Origin: Clostridia bacterium
GTDB taxonomy: Bacteria > Bacillota > Clostridia > Oscillospirales > Acutalibacteraceae
Assembly: GCA_017538005.1 (NCBI GenBank)
Contig: JAFYJR010000135.1
Location: 1 to 11,639, forward strand
Direction: 5' to 3'
Length of the DNA: 11,639 nucleotides
The position numbers and the translations under genes are program-made. Each line of letters begins with the position of its first letter. The first letter of the stretch is position 1. Positions 1 through 5,977 of the stretch are shown here, piece after piece. Below the pieces are notes generated by a model, which had not been told where the DNA came from, made no database searches, and saw only the letters and a list, made by a program, of their open reading frames with translations.

Positions 1-1
1 A

Positions 2-655
2 AAGAAAACTCTGTGGTTCAAGTGCCCGAAATCCGAGTGTCGTTTTGAGCTCGATATGTATGAGGATCATGAAAATATAACTACTGTTCTTCCTTTCAAG
101 GGCTATCCGGACCGCTACTTCATGACAACGAAGCAGATGTGTATGCCCGCGGAAGGCTATGTAAAATGCAAGGGCCAGGAGTACAAGTTTACCAAGGACA
201 CGACATTCGGCAGCCTTGACTGGGGCCGCGTATGTACCCCTTACAAACTCGTATGGTACTGGGGCTCGGGCTCAACTTATCTCACCGATGATGACGGCAC
301 GAAGCACACTTTCGGTTTCGAGATCACCTGGGGCATCGGTGACGAGAGCAATGCCACCGAGACCATGATGTTCTATGACGGCAAGGGCCACAAGTTCGAG
401 GCGGTTGATGTTGAGACTTTCCCGAAGCCCGACAAGTATATGGAACCCTGGAAGTTCATCTCGCGTGACGGCCGTTTCAACCTGACGATGACTCCTTTCT
501 ATGATCATCACTCTGACCTCAATGTCCTCGTTATGCGTATGCACAGCCATCAGGTTCACGGTCTGTGGAACGGTACCGTAACTCTTGATGACGGAAAAGT
601 ACTTGAGATAAAGGATATGTACGCATTCTGCGAATATGTTGAAAACCGCTGGTAA
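2..655 (+). CDS. DUF2804 family protein, 5'-truncated by window edge
   Basis: The reading frame is open from base 2 to the stop at 653-655, so the true start lies outside the window. At least 217 residues are visible; the in-frame ATG at 56 is probably internal because coding sequence continues upstream of it. The protein resembles the C-terminal part of the DUF2804 family, with the family's aromatic- and glycine-rich blocks in order: a DWGR block near 218, WYWGSGS at 254-274, a FYDGKGHK block near 371, YMEPWKF at 437-457, an HQVHG block near 548 and a terminal ENRW. There is no signal peptide or membrane segment in the visible part. DUF2804 has no established biochemical role that I can name, so I assign none. 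It converges on hypB across a shared terminator, so it is not in an operon with its right-hand neighbour. Confidence 0.8.
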   Translation, partial: KKTLWFKCPKSECRFELDMYEDHENITTVLPFKGYPDRYFMTTKQMCMPAEGYVKCKGQEYKFTKDTTFGSLDWGRVCTPYKLVWYWGSGSTYLTDDDGTKHTFGFEITWGIGDESNATETMMFYDGKGHKFEAVDVETFPKPDKYMEPWKFISRDGRFNLTMTPFYDHHSDLNVLVMRMHSHQVHGLWNGTVTLDDGKVLEIKDMYAFCEYVENRW

Positions 656-659
656 AGAT

Positions 660-698
660 AAAAAAATACGCCGTGCAAAAGCACGGCGTTTTCTTTTT
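660..698. terminator. Bidirectional intrinsic terminator between DUF2804 gene and hypB
   Basis: A perfect GC-rich stem (ACGCCGTGC at 668-676 pairing with GCACGGCGT at 681-689) closes an AAAA loop. A T-rich tract follows on + (689-698), and an A-run at 660-666 gives a U-tract on -. It sits 5 nt after the DUF2804 stop and just past the hypB stop, so it can serve both convergent genes. Confidence 0.9.
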
Positions 699-700
699 GT

Positions 701-1375
701 TCAGCTGTTTTTCCAGGCCTCGATTTCACGCTCGAGCCAGGCGCAGAGCTCGTCCACGCCTTCGCCTGTCTTTGCGGAAATCGGGATGATGTCGAGATCC
801 GGATTTCTCATAAGGGCGTTCGCCTTGCATTTTTCAATGTCAAAGTCGAAATAGGGGGCGACGTCAATCTTGTTTATGACCAGCGCATGTGAAACCTGGT
901 ACATGAGCGGGTATTTAAGCGGCTTGTCGTCGCCTTCCGGTACCGACAGGATGGTGAGGTTCTTGACCGAACCCGTATCAAACTCGGCGGGGCATACGAG
1001 GTTGCCGACATTTTCAAGAATCAAAAAGTCGAAATCCTCTTCGAGTGCCTCGATGCCCTGACGGGTCATCTCGGCTGTCAGGTGGCACATACCTCCGGTA
1101 TGGAGCTGTATTGCCTTCGCGCCTATCGCGGTAATCGTCGCGGCGTCGACATCGGAGTCGATGTCCGCCTCCATGACGCCGATCTTGTACTTTTGCGCCA
1201 GGCGCGGAATAACCTGCGTCAGCGTGGTTGTCTTTCCCGAACCGGGCGAAGACATGATATTCAGAAAGAATGTGCCCTTCTCTTTCAGTGTCTGACGAAG
1301 AGCGTCAGCATCCTTATTGTTATCAGCAAAGATATTTTCTTTAATCTCAATAATACGATATTCTTTTTCAGTCAT
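701..1375 (-). CDS. hypB: HypB, nickel-inserting GTPase for [NiFe]-hydrogenase (or urease) maturation
   Basis: HypB is a cytoplasmic SIMIBI-class GTPase that delivers nickel with HypA during [NiFe]-hydrogenase maturation. The 224-residue protein has the expected order: P-loop SSPGSGKT at 42-49, the metal-site pair Cys97-His98 in GGMCHL, ENVGNLVCPA at 121-130 carrying the second metal Cys128, EGDDKPLKYP at 147-156, the guanine-specificity motif NKID at 168-171 and SAKTGEG at 200-206. It lacks both the His-rich N-terminal stretch and the N-terminal CXXCGC nickel motif of some homologues, so it is the minimal form. The ATG is set by AAGGAGGT-like Shine-Dalgarno sequence (complement of 1384-1389) 8 nt upstream. 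It is divergent from the TetR gene. No hypA or [NiFe] subunit is in the window, and the hydrogenase that is present is the [FeFe] type, which does not use HypB. The client enzyme is therefore elsewhere. Confidence 0.95.
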   Translation of the reverse strand: MTEKEYRIIEIKENIFADNNKDADALRQTLKEKGTFFLNIMSSPGSGKTTTLTQVIPRLAQKYKIGVMEADIDSDVDAATITAIGAKAIQLHTGGMCHLTAEMTRQGIEALEEDFDFLILENVGNLVCPAEFDTGSVKNLTILSVPEGDDKPLKYPLMYQVSHALVINKIDVAPYFDFDIEKCKANALMRNPDLDIIPISAKTGEGVDELCAWLEREIEAWKNS

Positions 1376-1399
1376 ATAAACTTACCTCCGAATACAAGA

Positions 1400-1428
1400 A
1401 TTCTACACCGAAAATAAACAAGTGTCAA
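1400..1428 (-). promoter_or_regulatory. Predicted sigma-A promoter of hypB
   Basis: On the minus strand, TTGACA (complement of 1423-1428) is followed after exactly 17 bp by TAGAAT (complement of 1400-1405). The -35 is perfect and the -10 is 5/6. The start site would fall near 1393, just upstream of the hypB ribosome site at 1384-1389, giving a leader of about 18 nt. Confidence 0.8.
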
Positions 1429-1439
1429 TAAAACCCGAT

Positions 1440-1468
1440 TTGACTAAAACGAACAACAACTGTATAAT
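1440..1468 (+). promoter_or_regulatory. Predicted sigma-A promoter of the TetR-family gene
   Basis: TTGACT at 1440-1445, a 17-bp spacer, then a perfect TATAAT at 1463-1468. The expected start is near 1475. Its -35 lies 11 bp from the -35 of the divergent hypB promoter. The two -35 boxes together form an inverted repeat, GTCAA (1424-1428) and TTGAC (1440-1444), so regulator binding or polymerase competition could couple the two genes. Confidence 0.8.
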
Positions 1469-1469
1469 T

Positions 1470-1508
1470 AGGACACTATTAGGACAGAGCTTAGGACATT
1501 AATAGGAC
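1470..1508 (+). repeat. Four AGGAC direct repeats at helical spacing
   Basis: AGGAC occurs at 1470-1474, 1481-1485, 1493-1497 and 1504-1508, with spacings of 11, 12 and 11 bp. The first three are preceded by TT (NTTAGGAC). The array begins right after the tetR -10 box and covers the predicted start site and 5' leader, so the copies lie on about the same face of the helix. This is an operator-like layout. The last copy also provides the only Shine-Dalgarno-like AGGA before the tetR GTG start. Confidence 0.7.
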
Positions 1509-1518
1509 GGTGTGACCT

Positions 1519-2157
1519 GTGAATAACACAAAAGACATCATAATCAAAAACAGTGAAATTCTTTTCAGGGAAAAGGGATATAACGGAACCAGTATGCGTG
1601 AGATAGCTGCAGCCTCCGGAATCGCCGTAGGCAACCTCTGTTACTATTTTCCGAAAAAAGAAGATCTGTATTACTATTTCTATCAGAGACTCTTTGCAAC
1701 TCTCACAGAGGAACTTGAACCCATTTTCTCACAGGGATACAGCCCCTGGGTATATTTTTTCGCGCGTGAATACATTATCTTCAAAAAATTCTTTGTTGAC
1801 CCGGTTTACAGGAAACAGGCCCTCGATGCCATAAACATCCCGGTCTTCCGCGAGCACTATTGCAGAGACTATTATTTACGCATATCGACTTTTATGCAGT
1901 CGATAAATGCCGAATATGATCCCGAAAAGCTGCTTGATTATTCCATAATAGTATGTTCGTCCGAAATGCAGCTGTTCGAGGCTCACATCCATGAGGGCAC
2001 AGAGGCCTCAAAGAATGTTTTTAACACCGTTATGAGACTGCAGTTCAATATAAGCAGCGTCACGCCTGAGCGTCAGGAAGAAGTAATACAGCAGGTCATG
2101 GATGTCTCTGAGAAATTTCTCAAAGCCCATCCCGATCTTTTAACCACCGTTTCTTAA
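1519..2157 (+). CDS. TetR/AcrR-family transcriptional regulator
   Basis: This is a 212-residue, all-helical TetR-type repressor. The N-terminal DNA-binding domain (about residues 5-52) has the signature AEILF-like helix, then GYNGTSMREIAAASGI and the recognition-helix/turn segment GNLCYYFPKKEDL. The C-terminal two thirds is the divergent ligand-binding and dimerisation domain, whose ligand cannot be read from sequence. The start is GTG at 1519; the next in-frame Met would remove half the helix-turn-helix. The ribosome site is weak (AGGA at 1504-1507, 11 nt away). It is divergent from hypB, and a CmpB-like membrane protein gene follows on the same strand after 70 bp with no terminator. The usual arrangement would be autorepression plus control of the downstream membrane gene; this is inference. 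Confidence 0.9.
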   Translation: MNNTKDIIIKNSEILFREKGYNGTSMREIAAASGIAVGNLCYYFPKKEDLYYYFYQRLFATLTEELEPIFSQGYSPWVYFFAREYIIFKKFFVDPVYRKQALDAINIPVFREHYCRDYYLRISTFMQSINAEYDPEKLLDYSIIVCSSEMQLFEAHIHEGTEASKNVFNTVMRLQFNISSVTPERQEEVIQQVMDVSEKFLKAHPDLLTTVS

Positions 2158-2227
2158 TAATGCTGTAATTCTTTTTAAAATCATTCTTGGCATTTTCTCC
2201 CTAAAATAAAGCAGAGGAGTGATGCAA

Positions 2228-2926
2228 ATGACTGAAAAGCAACGCGAGTTTGACAAACTTGTATGGATATTTACATTGTGCAGCTTCATAGGACTGATCT
2301 GTGAAGGCACATACACATATCTGCACACGGGTCACTGGGAAAACCATGTCATAACAATGATTCTTCCCATCTGTCCCATCTACGGAGTCGGAGCTCTCGT
2401 CTTCTACACCGCCAGTCACAAAATCAGCGATAAAGTCAACATTTTCATAAAAGCACTTCTCATAGGCACCTGCGCCACGGCAATGGAGTTCCTCTGCGGA
2501 CTGTTTCTCCGCTATGCGCTCGGTATGCGTGCCTGGGACTACACCGAGATACCGACAAATGTCCTCGGCATTTTCTGCCCCGAATTCCTTGTTATATGGT
2601 CCGTCTTCGGTCTGATATACCTGTTCGTAGTAAAACAGATAACCAGGCGCAGAGAAGCAAGATTAAAAGAAAACAAACAACCCAAAACAGGCAATAAAGC
2701 ATTCCACATATTCACAGTCATCTTCAGCATCTTTCTGTTCCTCGACATGCTCTCCGCCTGGGTCCTCATCTTCTTCTGGAGCGACCGCCACTACGGAGAC
2801 CCCGTTGATACCAAAGCGGAAATAACAGCCGTTCAGATAGCAGATGACAGTGATATGCAAAACCGTTTCGTCGAATGGCACTTCCTCGACGACCTCGGTG
2901 AAATTCCGAAAGGACAAAGGAGATAA
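2228..2926 (+). CDS. CmpB-like multi-spanning membrane protein (putative ABC-transporter type IV, PF06541)
   Basis: A 232-residue membrane protein with about five predicted helices: residues 11-31, 42-61, 73-95, 118-136 and 159-184. The family signatures are present: PICPIYGVGAL (47-57), a membrane-embedded Glu in TAMEFLCG (84-91), RAWDYTEIPTN (101-111) and a GxFCPEFLVIW block (114-124). PF06541 members are named as putative ABC-transporter components, but a transport role is not demonstrated as far as I know. ATG 2228 is chosen because GAGGAG at 2214-2219 lies 8 nt upstream; the in-frame GTG at 2219 overlaps that site and ATG 2222 is too close. The last 50 residues are hydrophilic and cytoplasmic-looking. 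It probably shares a transcript with tetR. A second coding-like frame continues straight after the stop (see the 2899-3021 entry), so the C-terminus may be frameshifted. Confidence 0.85.
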   Translation: MTEKQREFDKLVWIFTLCSFIGLICEGTYTYLHTGHWENHVITMILPICPIYGVGALVFYTASHKISDKVNIFIKALLIGTCATAMEFLCGLFLRYALGMRAWDYTEIPTNVLGIFCPEFLVIWSVFGLIYLFVVKQITRRREARLKENKQPKTGNKAFHIFTVIFSIFLFLDMLSAWVLIFFWSDRHYGDPVDTKAEITAVQIADDSDMQNRFVEWHFLDDLGEIPKGQRR

Positions 2927-3021
2927 TTAAAAACGGCACCGCTACAGTCCTCCCCGAGAAGAAGGTCCAAAAGGCCCACAACCGCTTGAAAGAAGCAAAC
3001 ATAGAATTTATCACCGCCTGA
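2899..3021 (+). pseudogene. Orphan C-terminal coding fragment or frameshifted tail of the CmpB-like gene
   Basis: In frame 1, overlapping the end of the CmpB-like gene, the stretch between the TGA at 2899-2901 and the TGA at 3019-3021 encodes a convincing protein end, starting about KNGTATVLPEKK and ending with NIEFITA. Codon choice matches the neighbours (GGC, ACC, GTC, CTC, AAG). It has no ATG or GTG start. The AAGGAG at 2917-2922 lies only 3 nt before an ATT, so independent translation is unlikely. A single extra base in the CAAAGG stretch around 2915-2920 would join it to the CmpB-like frame and add about 34 residues. It may instead be the last piece of a lost gene. I do not recognise the family. 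Confidence 0.4.
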
Positions 3022-3033
3022 GGGCGGACACGA

Positions 3034-3067
3034 AAAAAAGAAGCCGGGAAACCCCGGCTTCTTTTTT
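3034..3067. terminator. Bidirectional intrinsic terminator before mop
   Basis: The perfect 9-bp stem GAAGCCGGG (3040-3048) with CCCGGCTTC (3053-3061) encloses AAAC. It is extended by A-run/T-run pairing (3034-3039 with 3062-3067), giving a U-tract in both directions. It lies 7 nt beyond the mop stop and also closes the tetR/CmpB transcript from the left. Confidence 0.93.
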
Positions 3068-3074
3068 GCTGAAA

Positions 3075-3338
3075 TTATTCAGCGGACAGCCCTGCTGCTC
3101 CGTGTCCGCCCGCAGGTGCAGCCTCTTCGTCGTGGTCAATACCGACCATTACATTTGAGGCTTTTATGATGGCGTAGGCTTCCTTGCCGGGCTTAAGACC
3201 GAGCTCACGGATTGAAGCCATTGTGATGTCGGCGCTGATCTCTGTGCCGTTTACATCGATAACAACGATGCCGTTTACGGCACCTTCTGTTACCTTTACA
3301 ACTTTACCTTTAAGCTGATTTCTTGCACTGAGTTTCAT
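3075..3338 (-). CDS. mop: Molbindin-type molybdate-binding protein (single Mop/TOBE domain)
   Basis: An 87-residue protein made of one Mop domain: SARNQLKGKV at 4-13, GAVNGIVVIDVNG at 19-31, ADITMASIRELGLKPG at 36-51 and the closing AIIKASNVMVGI at 57-68. A short acidic, Ala/Gly-rich tail follows with two His. Molbindins assemble into oligomers that bind molybdate or tungstate at subunit interfaces and are taken as cytoplasmic oxyanion stores or buffers. The start has AAGGAGG (complement of 3347-3353) 8 nt upstream. It begins 17 nt after the lipoprotein stop, so the two genes are very likely cotranscribed. It implies a molybdenum or tungsten enzyme in the cell; none is in this window. Confidence 0.92.
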   Translation of the reverse strand: MKLSARNQLKGKVVKVTEGAVNGIVVIDVNGTEISADITMASIRELGLKPGKEAYAIIKASNVMVGIDHDEEAAPAGGHGAAGLSAE

Positions 3339-3355
3339 AGATTATTCCTCCTTGT

Positions 3356-4108
3356 TTATTTCGGAACTTCCATACCGAAGTCTTTTACTGAAGTATCGTA
3401 TACGGTCATGGTGAAACGGTTGCCGTCGTTTTCGGGATCGGTTTTGACATACATGTGAATCTTCTCGCAGTACCACATTTTACCTTTTCCGTTCTGATCA
3501 AGTTTGTCGAGAATTACGGTGTCTACTTCACCCAGGCCTTCGATTGTAATCTTTTCATGAGTGTCGGTCGCCTTGTCAATGTAGCGGGTGTCATCATCCT
3601 GGATTATTCCGGTCAGAAGCAACGGATTGGTGTTGTCCGCACCTATGTCCTCACGGTAGAGCCTCCAGTCTTCTTTGCCATTGGTGTAATAATCGTCCCA
3701 AAGACCGTCGCCCTTGTACTTGTAGTAATGCCAGGCATAGTTGTTGGCACGAGTCATATCCTTGCCGGTCGTTGAGACGTCCATTTTAAGAAGGTCGTTG
3801 CCAATCTTGATGTACTCGTTTACATATCCGTTATTCTGGAACGGGATATAAGTTTCATAAACGATTTTAACATTTTTCGGAAGCGCATCAAGATAATAGT
3901 TGTCAGCAGGAGATGTCTCTTCTATCTCGGCACTTACCTGATTTTCCGTTGCCTCCGGCTCGTCAGTTTCGTCTGCCTCAACTTCCGTGCTTGCTTTGGT
4001 TGTGGTTACATTCTTTGAGGATTCTGCGCCTTTCTTCTTGTCGCCGCAAGCAACAAGTGTAAGACACATAAGAACTGCCAAAAGAATAACAATAATTTTC
4101 TTTTTCAT
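3356..4108 (-). CDS. Predicted lipoprotein of unknown function
   Basis: The 250-residue product starts with a textbook type II signal peptide: MKKK, a hydrophobic core, and the lipobox LVAC with lipidated Cys21. Residues 22-70 are a low-complexity linker rich in Lys, Thr, Ser and Glu, typical of Gram-positive surface lipoproteins that reach through the wall. The remaining 180 residues are rich in Tyr, Trp and Asp (for example HYYKYKGDGLWDDYY at 127-141) and look like a beta-rich extracellular domain. I do not recognise the family and give no function. ATG 4108 is chosen because AAGGAG (complement of 4117-4122) is 8 nt upstream; the longer open frame to 4162 runs into the tRNA gene and is rejected. 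It lies between tRNA-Leu and mop on the same strand, without a visible promoter of its own. Confidence 0.85.
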   Translation of the reverse strand: MKKKIIVILLAVLMCLTLVACGDKKKGAESSKNVTTTKASTEVEADETDEPEATENQVSAEIEETSPADNYYLDALPKNVKIVYETYIPFQNNGYVNEYIKIGNDLLKMDVSTTGKDMTRANNYAWHYYKYKGDGLWDDYYTNGKEDWRLYREDIGADNTNPLLLTGIIQDDDTRYIDKATDTHEKITIEGLGEVDTVILDKLDQNGKGKMWYCEKIHMYVKTDPENDGNRFTMTVYDTSVKDFGMEVPK

Positions 4109-4132
4109 AACTGTATCTCCTTCAAAAAAAGG

Positions 4133-4217
4133 TGGTGCACCTGACAGGAATCGAACCTGCACCCCGCGAGGGACCAGATCCTAAGTCTGGCGCGTCTGCC
4201 AATTCCGCCACAGGTGC
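4133..4217 (-). tRNA. tRNA-Leu, anticodon UAG (reads CUA and other CUN codons)
   Basis: On the minus strand a full class II cloverleaf is readable in 85 nt including an encoded CCA. The acceptor stem is GCACCTG with CAGGTGC and discriminator A. The D-arm contains GGCAGAC, and the anticodon stem CCAGA/TCTGG has loop CTTAGGA (anticodon TAG). A long variable arm with CCC/GGG pairing follows, then the T-arm GCAGG-TTCGATT-CCTGT. The long variable arm and TAG anticodon identify leucine. The 3' CCA end is only 24 nt from the lipoprotein ATG. Confidence 0.96.
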
Positions 4218-4230
4218 ATGTAACATGCTA

Positions 4231-4260
4231 ATTATACTTTATTGATTACATTTATTTCAA
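4231..4260 (-). promoter_or_regulatory. Predicted sigma-A promoter of the tRNA-Leu (and probably lipoprotein-mop) unit
   Basis: On the minus strand, TTGAAA (complement of 4255-4260), an 18-bp spacer, and a perfect TATAAT (complement of 4231-4236). Transcription would start around 4224, a few bases before the mature tRNA 5' end at 4217. Confidence 0.75.
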
Positions 4261-4264
4261 GGGG

Positions 4265-4293
4265 TTTAACCGTTGTACGATTTATGGTACAAT
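4265..4293 (+). promoter_or_regulatory. Predicted promoter of the WYL regulator operon, overlapped by an inverted repeat
   Basis: TTTAAC at 4265-4270, a 17-bp spacer and TACAAT at 4288-4293. A perfect 6-bp inverted repeat, TTGTAC (4273-4278) and GTACAA (4287-4292) with an 8-bp centre, covers the spacer and five of the six -10 bases. This is a typical repressor-operator position and suggests autoregulation by the WYL protein encoded 32 bp downstream. Confidence 0.6.
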
Positions 4294-4324
4294 GAGATTG
4301 GAATTGATGCTTGGGGGTATTGAT

Positions 4325-5329
4325 ATGGCAGGCATGGCGGGAAGCAAGATAAGGATAGTTTATATCTACGACATACTGCGGGAGAAGTCGGATGAGGAGC
4401 ATCCGCTGACGGCGGCGCAGCTGGTAGCGGAGCTTGCGAGGTTTGGCCTGACCGCGGAGCGGAAGGCCATATACAGCGATGTGGACCTGCTCATAGATTA
4501 CGGTGCGGATATTATCAAGTGCCCGCCGCCGACAAAAGGATATTATCTCGGCGAGCGTGATTTTCAGCTTGCCGAGGCAAGACTTCTCATGGATGCAGTT
4601 GAGTCTGCACAGTTCATTACCGAGACAAAGACAGAGGAACTTATCGGTAAGATAGAAAAGAGTCTGTCTGTTTACCAGAGGGAGTCTCTGAAGCTCCAGC
4701 AGGTTTACATTGACCACAGAAACAAGAATGAGAATGAGACTGTTTATTATGTCATAGACGCCTTGCTGACGGCCATACAGGCGGGTAAGAAGGTAAGGCT
4801 TCATTATCTGAAGAGGAGCATGGAAGCGGGCGAGAGGCCCAAGAACGAGGACCATATCTACTCGGTATCCCCGTATGCTCTGATCTGGGTTCAGGACCAT
4901 TATTATCTGGTCTGCAACAACGCGAAGTATGACAACCTGATGCATCTGCGCATAGACAAGATTTCAAAGGTTACCCAGCTTGAAGAGAATCTGCGACCTC
5001 TGCGCGAGGTTTCAAAGTATGAGGACACATTTGACGCTGCGGACTATCTGTCGACCAAGTTCAATATGTTCTCCGGTGACCCGGTAAGGGTTAAGATTAA
5101 GTGTGACAATGATGTCTGGCAGATTGTCGCGGACAGGTTCGGCGACGATGTACTGATAGTCGAACGCACGGACGATACTTTCACAATTTCGGCATACGCG
5201 ACCATAGAAGGTCTGGATTCCTGGATTATGCAGTGGGGAGACAAGATGAAGGTTGAGGAGCCGAAGGCTTTGCGCGATATGGTGGTAAAGAAGGCCGAGG
5301 CAATGCTTGCGGCCTACAAGAAGGATTAG
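4325..5329 (+). CDS. WYL-domain transcriptional regulator with N-terminal winged helix
   Basis: A 334-residue regulator in the standard three-part layout. An N-terminal HTH_11/DeoR-like winged helix lies at about residues 8-72 (IRIVYIYDIL, then LTAAQLVAELARFGLTAERKAIYSDVD split over helices 2-4). A helical linker leads to a WYL domain at about 142-218 with the core VSPYALIWVQDHYYLV and the closing HLRIDKI. A C-terminal WCX extension covers about 250-330. The eponymous WYL triplet reads YYL here. WYL domains sense ligands, in some cases nucleic acids or nucleotides; the ligand cannot be read from this sequence. ATG 4325 is chosen over ATG 4292, which lies inside the -10 box. The ribosome site is weak (GGGGG, about 8 nt away). 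It is immediately followed by queH and probably autoregulated through the repeat at 4273-4292. Confidence 0.92.
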   Translation: MAGMAGSKIRIVYIYDILREKSDEEHPLTAAQLVAELARFGLTAERKAIYSDVDLLIDYGADIIKCPPPTKGYYLGERDFQLAEARLLMDAVESAQFITETKTEELIGKIEKSLSVYQRESLKLQQVYIDHRNKNENETVYYVIDALLTAIQAGKKVRLHYLKRSMEAGERPKNEDHIYSVSPYALIWVQDHYYLVCNNAKYDNLMHLRIDKISKVTQLEENLRPLREVSKYEDTFDAADYLSTKFNMFSGDPVRVKIKCDNDVWQIVADRFGDDVLIVERTDDTFTISAYATIEGLDSWIMQWGDKMKVEEPKALRDMVVKKAEAMLAAYKKD

Positions 5330-5330
5330 T

Positions 5331-5948
5331 ATGGTTAACTATCAGAAGGAACTGGATACTTTGCTTGCTTCCCTCGGAGACAGGCGTCCTTCGCTTTTGC
5401 TGCACAGCTGCTGCGGACCTTGTTCGTCTTACGTAATTACGTACTTGAACGAGTATTTTGATATTACGGTATTGTACTTCAATCCGTCTATTTATCCTGA
5501 GTCTGAATATCTGCACAGGAAAGAGGTTCAGCTGGATCTGATCTCGAAGATTAATGCTTCTGCCTCTCACAAGGTTTCGTTTATTGATTCGGATTATGAC
5601 CATAATGCGTTTTTGCAGGTGGCTGCCGGACATGAGTGGGATCCGGAGTGCGGGGAGAGGTGCCATAACTGCTACAGGCAGAGATTGTCTGAAGCGGGAC
5701 GCGTTGCGGCGGAAGGCGGCTTTGACTTTTTCTGCACGACCTTGTCCGTCAGCCCGTACAAAAACGCGACTGTGTTAAACGAGATAGGGTCTGAAATTTC
5801 TGCTTTGTGCGGTGTTGCGTGGCTGCCTTCTGACTTCAAAAAGAAGGAAGGATACAAGAGGTCGATAGAACTGAGTAAAGTATATGACCTTTACAGACAG
5901 GACTATTGCGGTTGCGAATTCTCGATGAGCAACCGCTTGAGCGAATAA
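5331..5948 (+). CDS. queH: Epoxyqueuosine reductase QueH
   Basis: QueH (formerly DUF208) performs the last step of queuosine synthesis, reducing epoxyqueuosine to queuosine in tRNAs with a GUN anticodon. It replaces the cobalamin-dependent QueG. The 205-residue protein shows the family's cysteine motifs: HSCCGPC at 25-31, CGERCHNC at 107-114, CTTLSVSPYKN at 135-145, and DYCGCEFS near the C-terminus (191-198). These hold its iron-sulfur cluster and additional metal site. ATG 5331 begins one base after the WYL gene stop, with an AAGGA inside the last codons of that gene, so translation is probably coupled. An upstream in-frame ATG at 5307 lies inside the WYL gene and lacks a ribosome site. aqpZ follows after 29 nt. 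Confidence 0.94.
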   Translation: MVNYQKELDTLLASLGDRRPSLLLHSCCGPCSSYVITYLNEYFDITVLYFNPSIYPESEYLHRKEVQLDLISKINASASHKVSFIDSDYDHNAFLQVAAGHEWDPECGERCHNCYRQRLSEAGRVAAEGGFDFFCTTLSVSPYKNATVLNEIGSEISALCGVAWLPSDFKKKEGYKRSIELSKVYDLYRQDYCGCEFSMSNRLSE

Positions 5949-5977
5949 AAATTGATTATTTTTAAGGAGTGATTTTT

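Noticed and set aside
2158..2227. Terminator or separate promoter between tetR and the CmpB-like gene
   Set aside because: I see no hairpin with a U-tract and no -35/-10 pair with proper spacing, so cotranscription is the simpler reading.
4124..4130. T7 run on the minus strand after tRNA-Leu as an intrinsic terminator
   Set aside because: No stable hairpin abuts it other than the tRNA T-arm, about 20 nt away, so I cannot call it a terminator; weak termination is still possible.
4109..4162. Longer lipoprotein reading frame starting with GTG at 4162
   Set aside because: The extra 18 codons lie partly inside tRNA-Leu and in front of the correct AAGGAG/ATG at 4108; the product would also bury the lipoprotein signal peptide.
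4232..4945. 237-codon open frame on - opposite the WYL gene
   Set aside because: It is antisense to a clear WYL regulator, has no ribosome site or recognisable domain, and begins inside that gene.
5949..5977. Independent promoter for aqpZ
   Set aside because: The 29-nt gap after queH holds only the ribosome site and AT-rich sequence; no -35/-10 pair fits.
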